Shown here one piece after another: positions 7,383 through 16,219 of a stretch of DNA of 64,000 nucleotides. The position numbers were made by a program, and so were the translations under genes. The notes beneath the pieces are model-generated. The model was given only the letters and a program-made list of their open reading frames with translations, was not told the origin of the DNA and did no database searches. Every line of letters begins with the position of its first letter. The stretch's first letter is position 1. Source of the stretch: an uncultured Sphingomonas sp. (lineage in GTDB: Bacteria; Pseudomonadota; Alphaproteobacteria; Sphingomonadales; Sphingomonadaceae); NCBI RefSeq assembly GCF_946478955.1, contig NZ_CAMLDL010000001.1, positions 183,291-247,290 of the forward strand. The letters are read 5' to 3'.

Positions 7383-8981
7383 TCAATCCTGGCCGGGGTC
7401 CGGCAGGCGGACGATGTCGCGCGGCCCAGGGCGAAGATCGACGCGCCAAACCCGAATTTGCCGCCCCGGATCGTCCTGCGAACTTGTCCAGACCAATGCC
7501 CACCGAGACGGTCCGATCCATTCGGTCATGATTCGCCGTGAATTATCGGGGCATTGCCCTTCTATCACCCAAAGGGTGCGCGCGACGTCCAGCGTCGAAT
7601 GTTGCGCCGCCGGCTGCGCATTTTCAGCGTAGGCGGGCACGATCCGGCGCATTCGCTGATCTACGTAATGGCGTGCAAATGCAGCGTCCTGCGCAAGCCG
7701 CGGCTCGGCAATAGTCATTACCCCGCTGAACGGCGCCAGCAACGGACCGCCCGACTGCCCGCCTTCCCGGGCAGTCGCTTGTAGCGCTGGTAGAGAAAAG
7801 GCCGGACAGAGGATGTGTGGAACATCGCCCTGGCGCCGGTCAATAGCGGCCAGAGCACCCCGCCAATCTTCCTTTTCATGTACGGCACTGGCGGCAAGCG
7901 TGGCGCCCAGAAATGCAAGAACGAGGGCAACTCCTATGCGTCGCACGTCAATGCGATCCGCCGCCAATGTCAGTAACAATAGAAATCCAATCGCGCCGGG
8001 CAACAGCGTGCGTTCCATCATGATCGGCCGAACAGCAAACCCGAAAAGCCAGCATAGGAGTGGCTGAAACAGCAGGATCGAGCAGACTCCTGCAGTGACG
8101 GGACGCTTGCGAATCGCATCGCGGATTGATGTTCGGCTGGCGGCAATGACGATCAGCGCCGAGAGTGAGAAAATCACCAGTGCGATCAGGAAAGGCTGCA
8201 ACGCGGATCCGCTAATCCAAGGATTGGCCCATAATCCGGCAGGCAGAATAACGCCGCCGGCCTCTCGCACCGCGCCGATGGCGTCGTGCTGTTTCAACCA
8301 GTTAAACGCATCATGCCGCGTACCCGCATACCCCAGCAGCCGAATAATTTCCGGCACGGACGCCGCGAGCATGGCCAAGACCGCGATGTCCGCCGACCGC
8401 TCCGGAACCAATCGCTTTCGCTTCGCATAGGTCAGCGAAACAAGCGCAGGACCGAACCATAACCAGCCGACAAAATGGGTATAAATCGCCAGGATACTGG
8501 CGATCGAGAAAATCAGGAGATCGCGACGCTTTCCGCCCTGTTCCGCATACGCAATCAGCGCGGCGGCGGCGGCGGTGATCAAGGTCACGAGCAGGGCATA
8601 GGCCCGCGCCTCCTGACTGAAATTCACCAGCGGCTGCGCCACGGCGGTCAGGGCAGCGAGCAGCAAGCCTGCCGCGCGCCCGGACGCGACGGTTCCCAGC
8701 CAGGCCGATGCTGCAATTCCGGCGATACCAACCAGAACGCTAATCATCCGTGCCATCGCCGCTGTTTGCGGATCGGGCAGGATCAGCTTCTGAATGACGT
8801 AATAGAGGCCCGGTGTGGGATCGACGCTGCGAAACATGAGGTCGGCAGCCGGCAAATGGACCAGCGCCAGCGTCAGCCCCTCGTCAGTCCAAAGTCCCTG
8901 CCCGCCAACGCCGACCAATCGAAGCAACAGTCCGATTATAACTATTGCCCCAAGCGCCAGCCAGAAATGTGTCCGCTTCAC
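7383..8981 (-). CDS. Polytopic membrane protein, probable GT-C (GT39-like) glycosyltransferase
   Basis: A 532-aa protein with about 10-12 predicted hydrophobic helices and a soluble C-terminal part (from about residue 370). The first periplasmic loop has a GLWTDEGLTL motif; an acidic pair in this loop is the catalytic signature of GT-C enzymes using polyprenyl-phosphate sugars. The substrate is unknown. The gene is convergent with engB and not in an obvious glycan cluster. A function as a sugar transferase is inferred from fold and motif only. Confidence 0.7.
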   Translation of the reverse strand: MKRTHFWLALGAIVIIGLLLRLVGVGGQGLWTDEGLTLALVHLPAADLMFRSVDPTPGLYYVIQKLILPDPQTAAMARMISVLVGIAGIAASAWLGTVASGRAAGLLLAALTAVAQPLVNFSQEARAYALLVTLITAAAAALIAYAEQGGKRRDLLIFSIASILAIYTHFVGWLWFGPALVSLTYAKRKRLVPERSADIAVLAMLAASVPEIIRLLGYAGTRHDAFNWLKQHDAIGAVREAGGVILPAGLWANPWISGSALQPFLIALVIFSLSALIVIAASRTSIRDAIRKRPVTAGVCSILLFQPLLCWLFGFAVRPIMMERTLLPGAIGFLLLLTLAADRIDVRRIGVALVLAFLGATLAASAVHEKEDWRGALAAIDRRQGDVPHILCPAFSLPALQATAREGGQSGGPLLAPFSGVMTIAEPRLAQDAAFARHYVDQRMRRIVPAYAENAQPAAQHSTLDVARTLWVIEGQCPDNSRRIMTEWIGPSRWALVWTSSQDDPGRQIRVWRVDLRPGPRDIVRLPDPGQD

Positions 8982-9049
8982 CCCGCATGGCTAGCCTAGC
9001 CGTTTAGCTTGTGCCAGCCCGTATCAAGCGAATCACGAAGGATGTTTGC

Positions 9050-9712
9050 ATGAAGTTGATCATCGGCAACCGAGCCTATTCGAGCTGGTCGTTCCGCGGC
9101 TGGCTCGCGTTGAAACATGCCGGTTTGTCGTTTGAGGAACTGGTGGTGCCCCTGTTCGATGAACAGTGGGAGCAGCGCCGCGAGGGCGACGAATTTGCGC
9201 CGTCATTGGGAAAGGTTCCGATCCTTTGGGACGGCGACAATGTCATTTGGGACAGCCTGGCTATCATCGAGTTTTGCAACGACCGCAGCGCGCCTGGAAA
9301 ATTCTGGCCGGTCGATGAGGCGGCGCGCGGAATGGCCCGATCCATGGCCGCAGAAATGCATAGCGGGTTTGCCGCCTTACGCCGCGATCTGCCGATGAAC
9401 GTCCGCAAGAATTTCGGCTCGGTACCGCTGTCTGACGAGGTCACGGCAGATATTGTGCGGATATTAAACCTATGGGCGCAGGCACGCGCGCGCTACGGCG
9501 GGGAAGGCGAATATCTGTTCGGGGATTGGAGTGCGGTCGACATCATGTTCGTGCCGGTCATCACCCGCTTTGTTACCTATGGCGTCGCTGTCCCGCCTTT
9601 TGCCGCCGCCTATATGGAAGCGGTGCTACACCGCGGCGATGTGGTCGAGTGGATAGAGCTAGCGCAGGACGAACCGTGGGTCATTGAACAATATGAACGG
9701 CAGCAGGGCTGA
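9050..9712 (+). CDS. Glutathione S-transferase family protein
   Basis: A 220-aa protein. The ATG at 9050 is preferred because AAGGA lies upstream and the family starts with the first beta strand (KLIIGNRAYSSWSFRGWLAL). An N-terminal thioredoxin-like glutathione domain (about 1-80, with YSSWS near the glutathione site and the KVPILWDG turn) is followed by the all-helical C-terminal domain (about 90-210). The family conjugates glutathione to electrophiles or isomerises substrates; the precise substrate cannot be read. Its stop abuts the convergent cupin gene. Confidence 0.9.
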   Translation: MKLIIGNRAYSSWSFRGWLALKHAGLSFEELVVPLFDEQWEQRREGDEFAPSLGKVPILWDGDNVIWDSLAIIEFCNDRSAPGKFWPVDEAARGMARSMAAEMHSGFAALRRDLPMNVRKNFGSVPLSDEVTADIVRILNLWAQARARYGGEGEYLFGDWSAVDIMFVPVITRFVTYGVAVPPFAAAYMEAVLHRGDVVEWIELAQDEPWVIEQYERQQG

Positions 9713-10165
9713 TCAGTACGGCGTGCCGTCCTTGCGGCGGTAACGGTCTGACTTCATGTCCCAGTGCAGATCCGCGTCGGGATAATGGCAGTCCCCTTCC
9801 CCCTCCCGTCCGTCAATTGCGAGGAACGTGCAGAGGCGGTCGGTGCGGTTCACGAGATGGTGACCATTTGGCACATTTTTTGGAAATACTGCCATGTCAC
9901 CTGACCGCAATATTGTCTCGCCGTCCTCCTCGACCAGCACCGCCTCACCGCTCAGCATCACGACAAATTCGTCAATGCCTTCATGCCAGTGCCGCTGACT
10001 CGACCATGCACCGGGTTCCAGCACGCAATGGCTGACGCCGATATCGGTTAGTCCGGTCGCCCGGCCAACGCGCCGATAGAGGCGTCCGGCGACATCGTTC
10101 GAATAGGGCGGTGGGTAGCCGGTCGCACCGGTTTGTTCGATTTGGGAAAGATCGACTTTCGGCAT
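9713..10165 (-). CDS. Cupin-domain protein
   Basis: The ATG at 10165, with AAGGAG upstream, gives 150 aa. A single conserved-barrel cupin is visible: motif 1 around RHWHEGIDEFVVMLSGEA (two His and a Glu for a metal) and motif 2 around FPKNVPNGHHLVNRT. The longer reading frame (to 10552) runs antisense through dapE and is not real. The function cannot be assigned; such small cupins include isomerases, dioxygenases and sugar-binding proteins. It is divergent from dapE with 27 bases between starts. Confidence 0.85.
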   Translation of the reverse strand: MPKVDLSQIEQTGATGYPPPYSNDVAGRLYRRVGRATGLTDIGVSHCVLEPGAWSSQRHWHEGIDEFVVMLSGEAVLVEEDGETILRSGDMAVFPKNVPNGHHLVNRTDRLCTFLAIDGREGEGDCHYPDADLHWDMKSDRYRRKDGTPY

Positions 10166-10192
10166 CGCAAACTCCTTGCTACGCCGCCTGCC

Positions 10193-11326
10193 ATGACATC
10201 GCCCATCGATCCTGTCGAGCTGGCCAGCGCCCTCATCGCCTGCCCTAGCATTACCCCCGCCAAGGGCGAAGTATTTGATGTCCTGCAGGACGCCCTGACG
10301 CCGCTGGGCTTTGTCTGCCACCGGTGGGTGATGGGGGAGGAGCCGGATGGCCCAACGGAGAATTTGGTCGCCATTCGTGAGGCAGGTGGCGGTCCGCATT
10401 TCGGCTTTGCCGGCCACCTTGATGTAGTGCCGCCCGGCAATGGGTGGGCGAGCGATCCGTTTGATCCGGTGATCAAAGATGGCATCCTGACCGGCCGGGG
10501 CGCGGTCGATATGAAGAGCAGCATCGCTTGCTTCGTGGCCGCGCTCGCGCAAGGGCTCCCGTCGCGGGGCACCGTCTCATTGCTGATAACCGGCGACGAG
10601 GAAGGCTATGCCACCTATGGCACGCCGCGCATCATCGACTGGCTGAATGACCGCAAGATCCGTCCTGACATGATCCTGATCGGCGAACCGACCTCCGTTG
10701 ATCAGCTTGGTGATACGGTAAAAGTTGGTCGGCGCGGCTCGGTCAACATGTGGATCGACGTTCCCGGCCATCAGGGGCACGTCGCCTACCCTCACCTTGC
10801 CGATAATCCGGTGCCGAAACTGGCGAGGATCGTCACCGCCCTGTCGGCGATCAAGCTAGACGACGGCACCGACGCTTTTCCGCCGTCGAACCTTGAATTC
10901 ACCGGCATTTCGACGCCAACCCACGCCAGCAATGTCATCCCCGGAGAAGCGACCGCGCAGCTCAATATCCGCTTCAACAATCTCCACAACGGAGAAGATC
11001 TGGTTCGGATGGTCGAGGAAACGGCAAAGCGCGAGACGCCCGACGCCGTGGTGCGCGCGCGCATTTCGGGTGAGGCGTTCCTGACGCCGCCGGGGGCGCT
11101 ATATGATGTTGTTACCGCGGCGATCTACGACGAAACCGGTATTGAAACTGATTTGTCGACCAGCGGCGGGACATCAGATGGGCGCTTCCTTATTCAGCTT
11201 TGTCCGGTTGTTGATTTCGGCCTGCCCAATGCGTCGATGCACAAGGTTGGCGAGCATGCACGGGTGGACGACATATATGGCCTGACCCGCATCTATCGGC
11301 GAGTGCTGGACAAGGTGTTCGCTTAA
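10193..11326 (+). CDS. dapE: Succinyl-diaminopimelate desuccinylase
   Basis: A 377-aa M20-family zinc metallohydrolase producing LL-diaminopimelate for lysine and peptidoglycan. Visible features are the metal ligand motif FAGHLDVVPPG, the Asp in GRGAVDMKSSIACFVAA, the catalytic Glu pair in ITGDEEGYA, and the C-terminal TSGGTSDGRF and MHKVGEHARV motifs. The start ATG 10193 is used since DapE proteins begin shortly before DPVELASALI. The length is normal. Confidence 0.96.
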   Translation: MTSPIDPVELASALIACPSITPAKGEVFDVLQDALTPLGFVCHRWVMGEEPDGPTENLVAIREAGGGPHFGFAGHLDVVPPGNGWASDPFDPVIKDGILTGRGAVDMKSSIACFVAALAQGLPSRGTVSLLITGDEEGYATYGTPRIIDWLNDRKIRPDMILIGEPTSVDQLGDTVKVGRRGSVNMWIDVPGHQGHVAYPHLADNPVPKLARIVTALSAIKLDDGTDAFPPSNLEFTGISTPTHASNVIPGEATAQLNIRFNNLHNGEDLVRMVEETAKRETPDAVVRARISGEAFLTPPGALYDVVTAAIYDETGIETDLSTSGGTSDGRFLIQLCPVVDFGLPNASMHKVGEHARVDDIYGLTRIYRRVLDKVFA

Positions 11327-12780
11327 GCTGCCGACCGGCCGGGGCGATTGGCGTTGCTGATCCAGGACAGAAAATCCTCTTCCAGCATCGGCTGAGCAAA
11401 GACAAATCCCTGAACCGTATCGCATCCCATAGCGCGTAAAATATCGGCCTGGGCAACGGTTTCAACGGCCTCCGCGACGACCTCTGCATTGACGCTTTTG
11501 ATCAATTGCATGACCGCCTGAACCGACTCTCTGGCTTTTTCGGAATGTTCGATGTCGGCAATCAGCGACTGATCGAGCTTTACCCGGTCAAGTGGCATGG
11601 AACGCAGGCGCGCAATGTTCGAATAGCCGCTGCCGAAATCATCAATCGTGATCTTCGCGCCCATCGCGCGAAGCATGGCAAGTTCGCTGAGCAGTTCGTC
11701 AGACACGCGCATTGCAGCCGTTTCAGTAAATTCCAGCTCAACCTGCTTCATGTCTACATCGGCACTTGCCAACGTGTGGCGCATCCGCGCGAAAAAGTCG
11801 TGACGGTCAAGCTGCCGCGGGCTGATGTTGAACGCGAGGCGCTGATCGATGCCCTCTGCCTTCCATGCTGCGAGGATATGGGCGATCTCACCAACAACCC
11901 AATCGCCGATTTCATTCATCAATCCGGTTTGTTCGGCAATTCCGATGAATTCCGATGGCATAGTCAGGCCGTTGGTCGGATGGTTCCAACGCAACAGAGT
12001 TTCCGCGCCGCAAACCTGGCCAGTCGAAAGGCTTAGCTGCGGTTGAAAAACCATCAGAAACTCGTCGCGAAGGATTGCCTCGCCAAGTGCACGTTCGGTT
12101 TCCACCCGTCGGCGATAAGCCGTCGCCAAATCGTTCGTGAAGCGGCAGAAACGTCCACCGCCCTGTTTTTTGGCTTCGTACATCGCAAGGTCTGCGGCGC
12201 GCATAAGATCTTCGATGCCGGTGCCATGATCGGGATGGATGGCGACGCCAACGGACGCGCCAATATCAACTTCATGCCCCTGAATTTCAAAGGGTTCGGA
12301 GATCGCGCCGGCAATCCGGCGCGCCACCCTCTCAGCATCGGCCGCCTGGTTGACGTTCGGGAAGAAGATCGTGAACTCGTCGCCTGCGAGGCGGGCCAGC
12401 AGCGGCCGGTCCGTGTTTTTCTCGCCGACTTCGGCCGCCACCAACGTGCGCAACCGATTGGCAACCATCACCAGCAACTGATCACCGCGGGCATGACCCA
12501 AACTATCATTGACAGCCTTGAAGCGGTCGAGGTCAACGAACAGCATCGCAGAGGTAACAGACCGGTCCGCGGCCGCCAGCATCTTGTCGACTTCGGAACG
12601 GAAATGCAGGCGATTAGGAAGCGAGGTAACGGGATCATACATGCCCAGCGCATGAGCATTGTCGATGGACGAGCGCACCTCCGCGAACAATGTATCCACC
12701 GCGGACGCCAGTTGCGGCATCGTCTTTTGAAGCAACGCGGGTGCCGGGCTGGTCAGATCGCCCTGCTCAACCGCGAGCAA
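11323..12780 (-). CDS. GGDEF-EAL protein (diguanylate cyclase/phosphodiesterase)
   Basis: A 485-aa C-terminal part of a bifunctional-type c-di-GMP enzyme. The GGDEF domain (about 40-215) has the active-site variant RLAGDEF, so the first Gly is Ala; AGDEF can still be active. An upstream I-site RxxD is not evident. The EAL domain (about 235-475) has GAETLLRW (the EAL motif reads ETL), NISPRQL, ELEFTETA and IDDFGSGYSN, and ends QGFVFAQPM. The start given is TTG 12780, but the same frame continues open upstream through a two-helix membrane region with no ATG/GTG/TTG (separate entry). It ends four bases inside the convergent dapE end. Confidence 0.9.
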   Translation of the reverse strand: MLAVEQGDLTSPAPALLQKTMPQLASAVDTLFAEVRSSIDNAHALGMYDPVTSLPNRLHFRSEVDKMLAAADRSVTSAMLFVDLDRFKAVNDSLGHARGDQLLVMVANRLRTLVAAEVGEKNTDRPLLARLAGDEFTIFFPNVNQAADAERVARRIAGAISEPFEIQGHEVDIGASVGVAIHPDHGTGIEDLMRAADLAMYEAKKQGGGRFCRFTNDLATAYRRRVETERALGEAILRDEFLMVFQPQLSLSTGQVCGAETLLRWNHPTNGLTMPSEFIGIAEQTGLMNEIGDWVVGEIAHILAAWKAEGIDQRLAFNISPRQLDRHDFFARMRHTLASADVDMKQVELEFTETAAMRVSDELLSELAMLRAMGAKITIDDFGSGYSNIARLRSMPLDRVKLDQSLIADIEHSEKARESVQAVMQLIKSVNAEVVAEAVETVAQADILRAMGCDTVQGFVFAQPMLEEDFLSWISNANRPGRSAA

Positions 12781-13005
12781 CCGATCCGCAAGCGCGCCAA
12801 ATGCTTGCGCACTTTCACTGTTCGGCCGTTCCGACGCAATATAGCTGACGAGGAGACAGAATGCCCCGGCAACGATGGAGGCCAGCAGCTTTTCATTGAA
12901 ACTGGTGATGTAAAGAAGGGCTGCCAGCGAAAAAAGGAACGAGGCGACGCCCGCCGCGCCCGATAATAGGGCGTTGCTGATCTTCTGCGCGGTTCCTTCG
13001 GCCAG
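12781..13005 (-). other. In-frame membrane extension of the GGDEF-EAL gene
   Basis: The frame of the GGDEF-EAL gene stays open from 12780 up to a stop at about 13080. Translation shows two hydrophobic segments, ALLSGAAGVASFLFSLAALL and LLASIVAGAFCLLVSYIAS, separated by a short loop, typical of a membrane anchor for such enzymes. No ATG, GTG or TTG exists in frame; the first possible near-cognate start is CTG at 13005. Either a rare start codon or a disrupted 5' end is present. Confidence 0.55.
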
Positions 13006-13092
13006 CCGTTTGATGGGCCACCCCCTCGATGGTGAAAATATCGTCGAGGAAAGACCTAAAGATGTTCGGTTAAGATTTTATGGACCAACGTT

Positions 13093-13623
13093 TCATCGTC
13101 GAAGAATGATATAAAGGCTGCCTCCTCCGCCGTGCCGTTTGTGCGCACTGCGAACGGCGGCGATTGCGCCACTATGGCGCGAATGGGCCAACCAGTCATG
13201 GATGACCGCGCGAATCTTACCGCGCTCGATCGGCGGTTCGCCCCTTCGTTCGTGGCCCGTGACCAACAGGATGACACGGTCGCCCGCCGCAATGGCGCGA
13301 TCAAGGCTGGTATCCAGCGCTTCCCACGCCCGGTCCAGGGAATGGCCATGAAGGTCGAGAACCCGGTCGACCATTACCTGACCCGAACGAATGCGCCGAT
13401 CCCAGCCGCCGTCCAGTGTCCGATGCTGGATCGGCATGGCCGGGGCGCGAAGTTGGTCCGGCGATCGTGATGGCGGAACCCTGCCTTTCACCGCTTTAAC
13501 CGGCGCAGGGTGCGGTGTCAGTTCAATGGGCGGCTCGGTGGCCTTGTTGCGCGAAAGCGGGCGAATGGTCGCCGTGACCTTTGCCCAAAGCGCCTGCTCG
13601 TCAGGGCTGAGATGTCGCGCCAC
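13093..13623 (-). CDS. Smr-domain protein
   Basis: A 176-aa protein. GTG 13623 is preferred because the conserved ARHLSPDEQALWAKV start of sphingomonad Smr proteins begins there; it overlaps the mltA end by about 20 bases. The C-terminal Smr domain (about 95-176) contains the LDLHGHSLDRAWEAL motif and the late GKIRAVIHDWL and GGGGSLYIILRR stretches. Smr domains are DNA or RNA nicking/binding modules; the role of the stand-alone form is not established. It is probably co-transcribed with mltA and the Tim44-like gene. Confidence 0.88.
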   Translation of the reverse strand: MARHLSPDEQALWAKVTATIRPLSRNKATEPPIELTPHPAPVKAVKGRVPPSRSPDQLRAPAMPIQHRTLDGGWDRRIRSGQVMVDRVLDLHGHSLDRAWEALDTSLDRAIAAGDRVILLVTGHERRGEPPIERGKIRAVIHDWLAHSRHSGAIAAVRSAHKRHGGGGSLYIILRR

Positions 13624-14806
13624 TGCTTGCCAGCCGCGCCGACGCGCCTTTCGGAAGAAGGATGAGCGCACTGCCCTTGCTGGACAGGGCCCCGGCAAAG
13701 GATTTGGCCCCCGCGCCCGCGCCCCAGAATGTATCAAAGCGATTGGCGCCCTTGATCGCTCCGCCCGTGTCCTGGGCGATCCAAAGATCGCTGCCCGGGA
13801 CCATGTCCAGCGTGAGGAACACCGGCGCCCCCAGCGGCGTGAACATTGGATCGGCGGCCACGGTCATTTGCGGCGTCACGGCGACATTCATTGCGCCAAG
13901 CGGGCCTGGACCGGTCAGTTCACGAAAGAAAATGTAGCTGGGGTTTTCCCGCATCAACTCTTTACCACCATCAGGCTGCGTCCGCATCCACGCCATAATG
14001 GCGTCCGCAGTCGCCCCGCCCTGAGGTAAAAGGTTGCGCTGGCGCAGTACTCGACCGACGGCGACATATGGCTGACCATTTTGATCGGCATAGCCAATCC
14101 GCATAACTGATCCGTCTGGCAGTCTCAGCCGTCCCGATCCCTGAATCTCGAGGAAGAATAGCTCCACTGGGTCAGCGGCCCACCCGATCTCCAGTCCTTT
14201 TCCTGCAATTGCGCCATCTTCCACTTCGGCCCGGCTGTAATAGGGCACGCACGCGCCAAATTCATCCAGCCGCCCCCGCCCCTGCGTACCATCGGCGCGC
14301 GTACAGCGAACGAGGTCGGCGGGCTTGGCGTAAATTGGAACAGAATAGCCCGCCGAGGGAGTGCGTGAGCCCAGTATTTCCGGTTCATAATAGCCGGTGG
14401 CAAACGCGTCGCCGGGCCCGACGCGAACCCAATCGAAACGATCGCGGAAAAAGGCGCCGGCCGACGCCGGTGCAACGCCTTGCGCCTCGCCGCAAACGCC
14501 CGCCCAGTCCCCTGGCTGCGTAAGTCCGCTGCGGTCCTGCCGCTTCAGCAATGTCGGACAGCTTCGTTGAAACGCGGCCAGCGCGCGCGATGCGTTGACA
14601 TCGGTGACAAGGCGCGGCGCCGTCGGTGTCACACCGGCGGCAACCGCATTAACCGGGCCCGGGGTGGGGGTCGGCTCCGGCGTGGCGGGACCGCCAGGTG
14701 CCGGGCGCGGTGCGGGGGTTCCGGGAGGGGCAGGTTGAGGACGCGTAGCACAGGCCGCCAGCACCAATGTCGAAGCGAGTGCGAGCCCGCGTAGCAGAGA
14801 CCTCAC
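13601..14806 (-). CDS. mltA: Membrane-bound lytic murein transglycosylase A
   Basis: GTG 14806 overlaps the upstream stop by four bases (GTGA) and gives a 401-aa lipoprotein. The lipobox STLVLAAC precedes a Pro-rich linker (about 25-60). The MltA/3D region follows, with GYYEPEILGS, FFLEIQGSGRLRLPDG and, near the end, VPGSDLWIAQDTGGAIKGANRFDTFWG with the catalytic Asp residues of the 3D fold. It cleaves peptidoglycan glycan strands with formation of 1,6-anhydro-muramic ends, on the outer membrane inner leaflet. Confidence 0.95.
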   Translation of the reverse strand: MRSLLRGLALASTLVLAACATRPQPAPPGTPAPRPAPGGPATPEPTPTPGPVNAVAAGVTPTAPRLVTDVNASRALAAFQRSCPTLLKRQDRSGLTQPGDWAGVCGEAQGVAPASAGAFFRDRFDWVRVGPGDAFATGYYEPEILGSRTPSAGYSVPIYAKPADLVRCTRADGTQGRGRLDEFGACVPYYSRAEVEDGAIAGKGLEIGWAADPVELFFLEIQGSGRLRLPDGSVMRIGYADQNGQPYVAVGRVLRQRNLLPQGGATADAIMAWMRTQPDGGKELMRENPSYIFFRELTGPGPLGAMNVAVTPQMTVAADPMFTPLGAPVFLTLDMVPGSDLWIAQDTGGAIKGANRFDTFWGAGAGAKSFAGALSSKGSALILLPKGASARLASSGATSQP

Positions 14807-15453
14807 TCTTCGTCGTCGGTTTCGACGAGGTGCCAATTCGGATCGCGGCTGGCCGTATCGCGGCGGAATGTCCAGCGGTCGCGCGTCTGTACCGCATCGC
14901 TCAACGACCCGGCGACAACCTCGCCTGACGTGTTGCGCGTGACAGCGGCAATGTCGGCTTCGAAGCGTACGGTCAGGAGCGCGACACTGCGGTCCAGTTC
15001 CGCCCCGGCGATGACCGCGTGATCAATCGCAATCAGGCGATTGTCGAGCACCAGGCCGTCCTTTTCACGCTGCGCGACGGCACCGTTGAACGTATCAAAA
15101 ATATGATCATCGACGTAGGGACGCATCGCCTCCATGTCGCCTTTCCAGAAGCTTTCGAGGATCAGCCGGTAGGCGCTTTTCGATCCTTCAAGAAAACGTG
15201 CAACGTCAAAAGAGGAATCCGCCGCAAGAAGCGCGCGGACACCCGGGCCCGCCATCGGCAAATAGGCCATTTCGTCAATTTCGCTGGCAGCTGGCGCAGC
15301 CGGTGCACCTCGATGAACCGGGCGATCGACAACCTTGTCGGCATCGGCCGGCTTTAGAATGGGCTGCTCATGCCCTGTCCGTTCGCCAAGCACGCGGAAC
15401 AGCTGCAGGCCGATCAGCAGGGCGACGAGGGCGAGAACGATGATAGCAGTCAC
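14803..15453 (-). CDS. Tim44/TimA-like membrane-anchored protein
   Basis: A 216-aa protein with an N-terminal transmembrane helix (TAIIVLALVALLIGLQLF, about 2-20), a Pro/Ala-rich linker and a C-terminal Tim44-like domain (about 75-210): FLEGSKSAYRLILESFWKGD, then the NTF2-like fold ending DRWTFRRDTASRDPNWHLVET. In alphaproteobacteria such proteins are inner-membrane homologues of the mitochondrial import factor Tim44. The gene heads the set with mltA and smr and diverges from secB, which fits a protein-traffic context. Confidence 0.88.
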   Translation of the reverse strand: MTAIIVLALVALLIGLQLFRVLGERTGHEQPILKPADADKVVDRPVHRGAPAAPAASEIDEMAYLPMAGPGVRALLAADSSFDVARFLEGSKSAYRLILESFWKGDMEAMRPYVDDHIFDTFNGAVAQREKDGLVLDNRLIAIDHAVIAGAELDRSVALLTVRFEADIAAVTRNTSGEVVAGSLSDAVQTRDRWTFRRDTASRDPNWHLVETDDEE

Positions 15454-15670
15454 TTTTATATCCGATCTTCATAGACGGACGAGACTCTGACAGGGTCCCG
15501 CTCGCATCACAACATAATGCGCTTAACGCTTTGTTTCAAAGGTCGCTCCAACCGACTTTTGGCGCATTGCGCCTCAGGGACGTGGCTGCTAGGCGCTTGG
15601 ACCGCACGGAAGGGTCTCTTTGAAGGCCTTTTCCATTCACCGCAACATCGGGTTTTTCAAGGAATTCTTC

Positions 15671-16201
15671 ATGGCCGATCAGGACGCCACCACCGACGCC
15701 GCCCAGAACCTCGACGCCAACGCAGACAATATGCCGTCGGCCACCACGCTGGTTCAGTATGTGAAGGACCTTTCGGTCGAAAGCCCGTCGTCGCCAGCCG
15801 TGTTTCAATGGCAATCGCAGCCGGCGCTTGACGTCCAGTTCGGGATTAGCGGCGACAAGGTTGCCGATGACGTCCATGAAGTTGTCCTGAAGATTGAAGT
15901 GAACGCCAAGTCCGACCAGGGCACCCATTTCATTGTCGACGTCAGCTACGCTGGCCTGTTCGGTTTCCGCAACATTCCGGAAGATCAGCTTGCACCGTTC
16001 CTCCTTGTCGAAGGGCCGCGCCTTCTGTTCCCGTTTGCGCGCCAGATCGTCGCGGAATCGACGCAGAATTTGGGCTTCCCGCCAGTACTGCTCGAGCCGA
16101 TCGACTTTGGTGCCGCCTTTGTCGCCCAAATGGAAGCGCAGCAGGAATTGGCCGCAGAACAGCCCGGCGGCGCCGGTGATCCGCCGGTCGGCAACGCTTA
16201 A
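15671..16201 (+). CDS. secB: Protein-export chaperone SecB
   Basis: A 176-aa SecB; ATG 15671 has AAGGAA upstream. The core (about 25-160) shows the SecB pattern: QYVKDLSVESPSSP, VVLKIEVNAKS, FIVDVSYAGLF, FLLVEGPRLLFPFAR and GFPPVLLEPIDFGA. SecB tetramers hold precursor proteins unfolded for SecA. The acidic or Ala-rich tails at both ends vary among alphaproteobacteria. It is divergent from the Tim44-like gene. Confidence 0.96.
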   Translation: MADQDATTDAAQNLDANADNMPSATTLVQYVKDLSVESPSSPAVFQWQSQPALDVQFGISGDKVADDVHEVVLKIEVNAKSDQGTHFIVDVSYAGLFGFRNIPEDQLAPFLLVEGPRLLFPFARQIVAESTQNLGFPPVLLEPIDFGAAFVAQMEAQQELAAEQPGGAGDPPVGNA

Positions 16202-16219
16202 GCCAATAGACCGTCAGTC

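Noticed and set aside
12043..12966. 307-codon open frame on the plus strand
   Set aside because: It is antisense to the GGDEF-EAL gene and has no ribosome binding site or domain.
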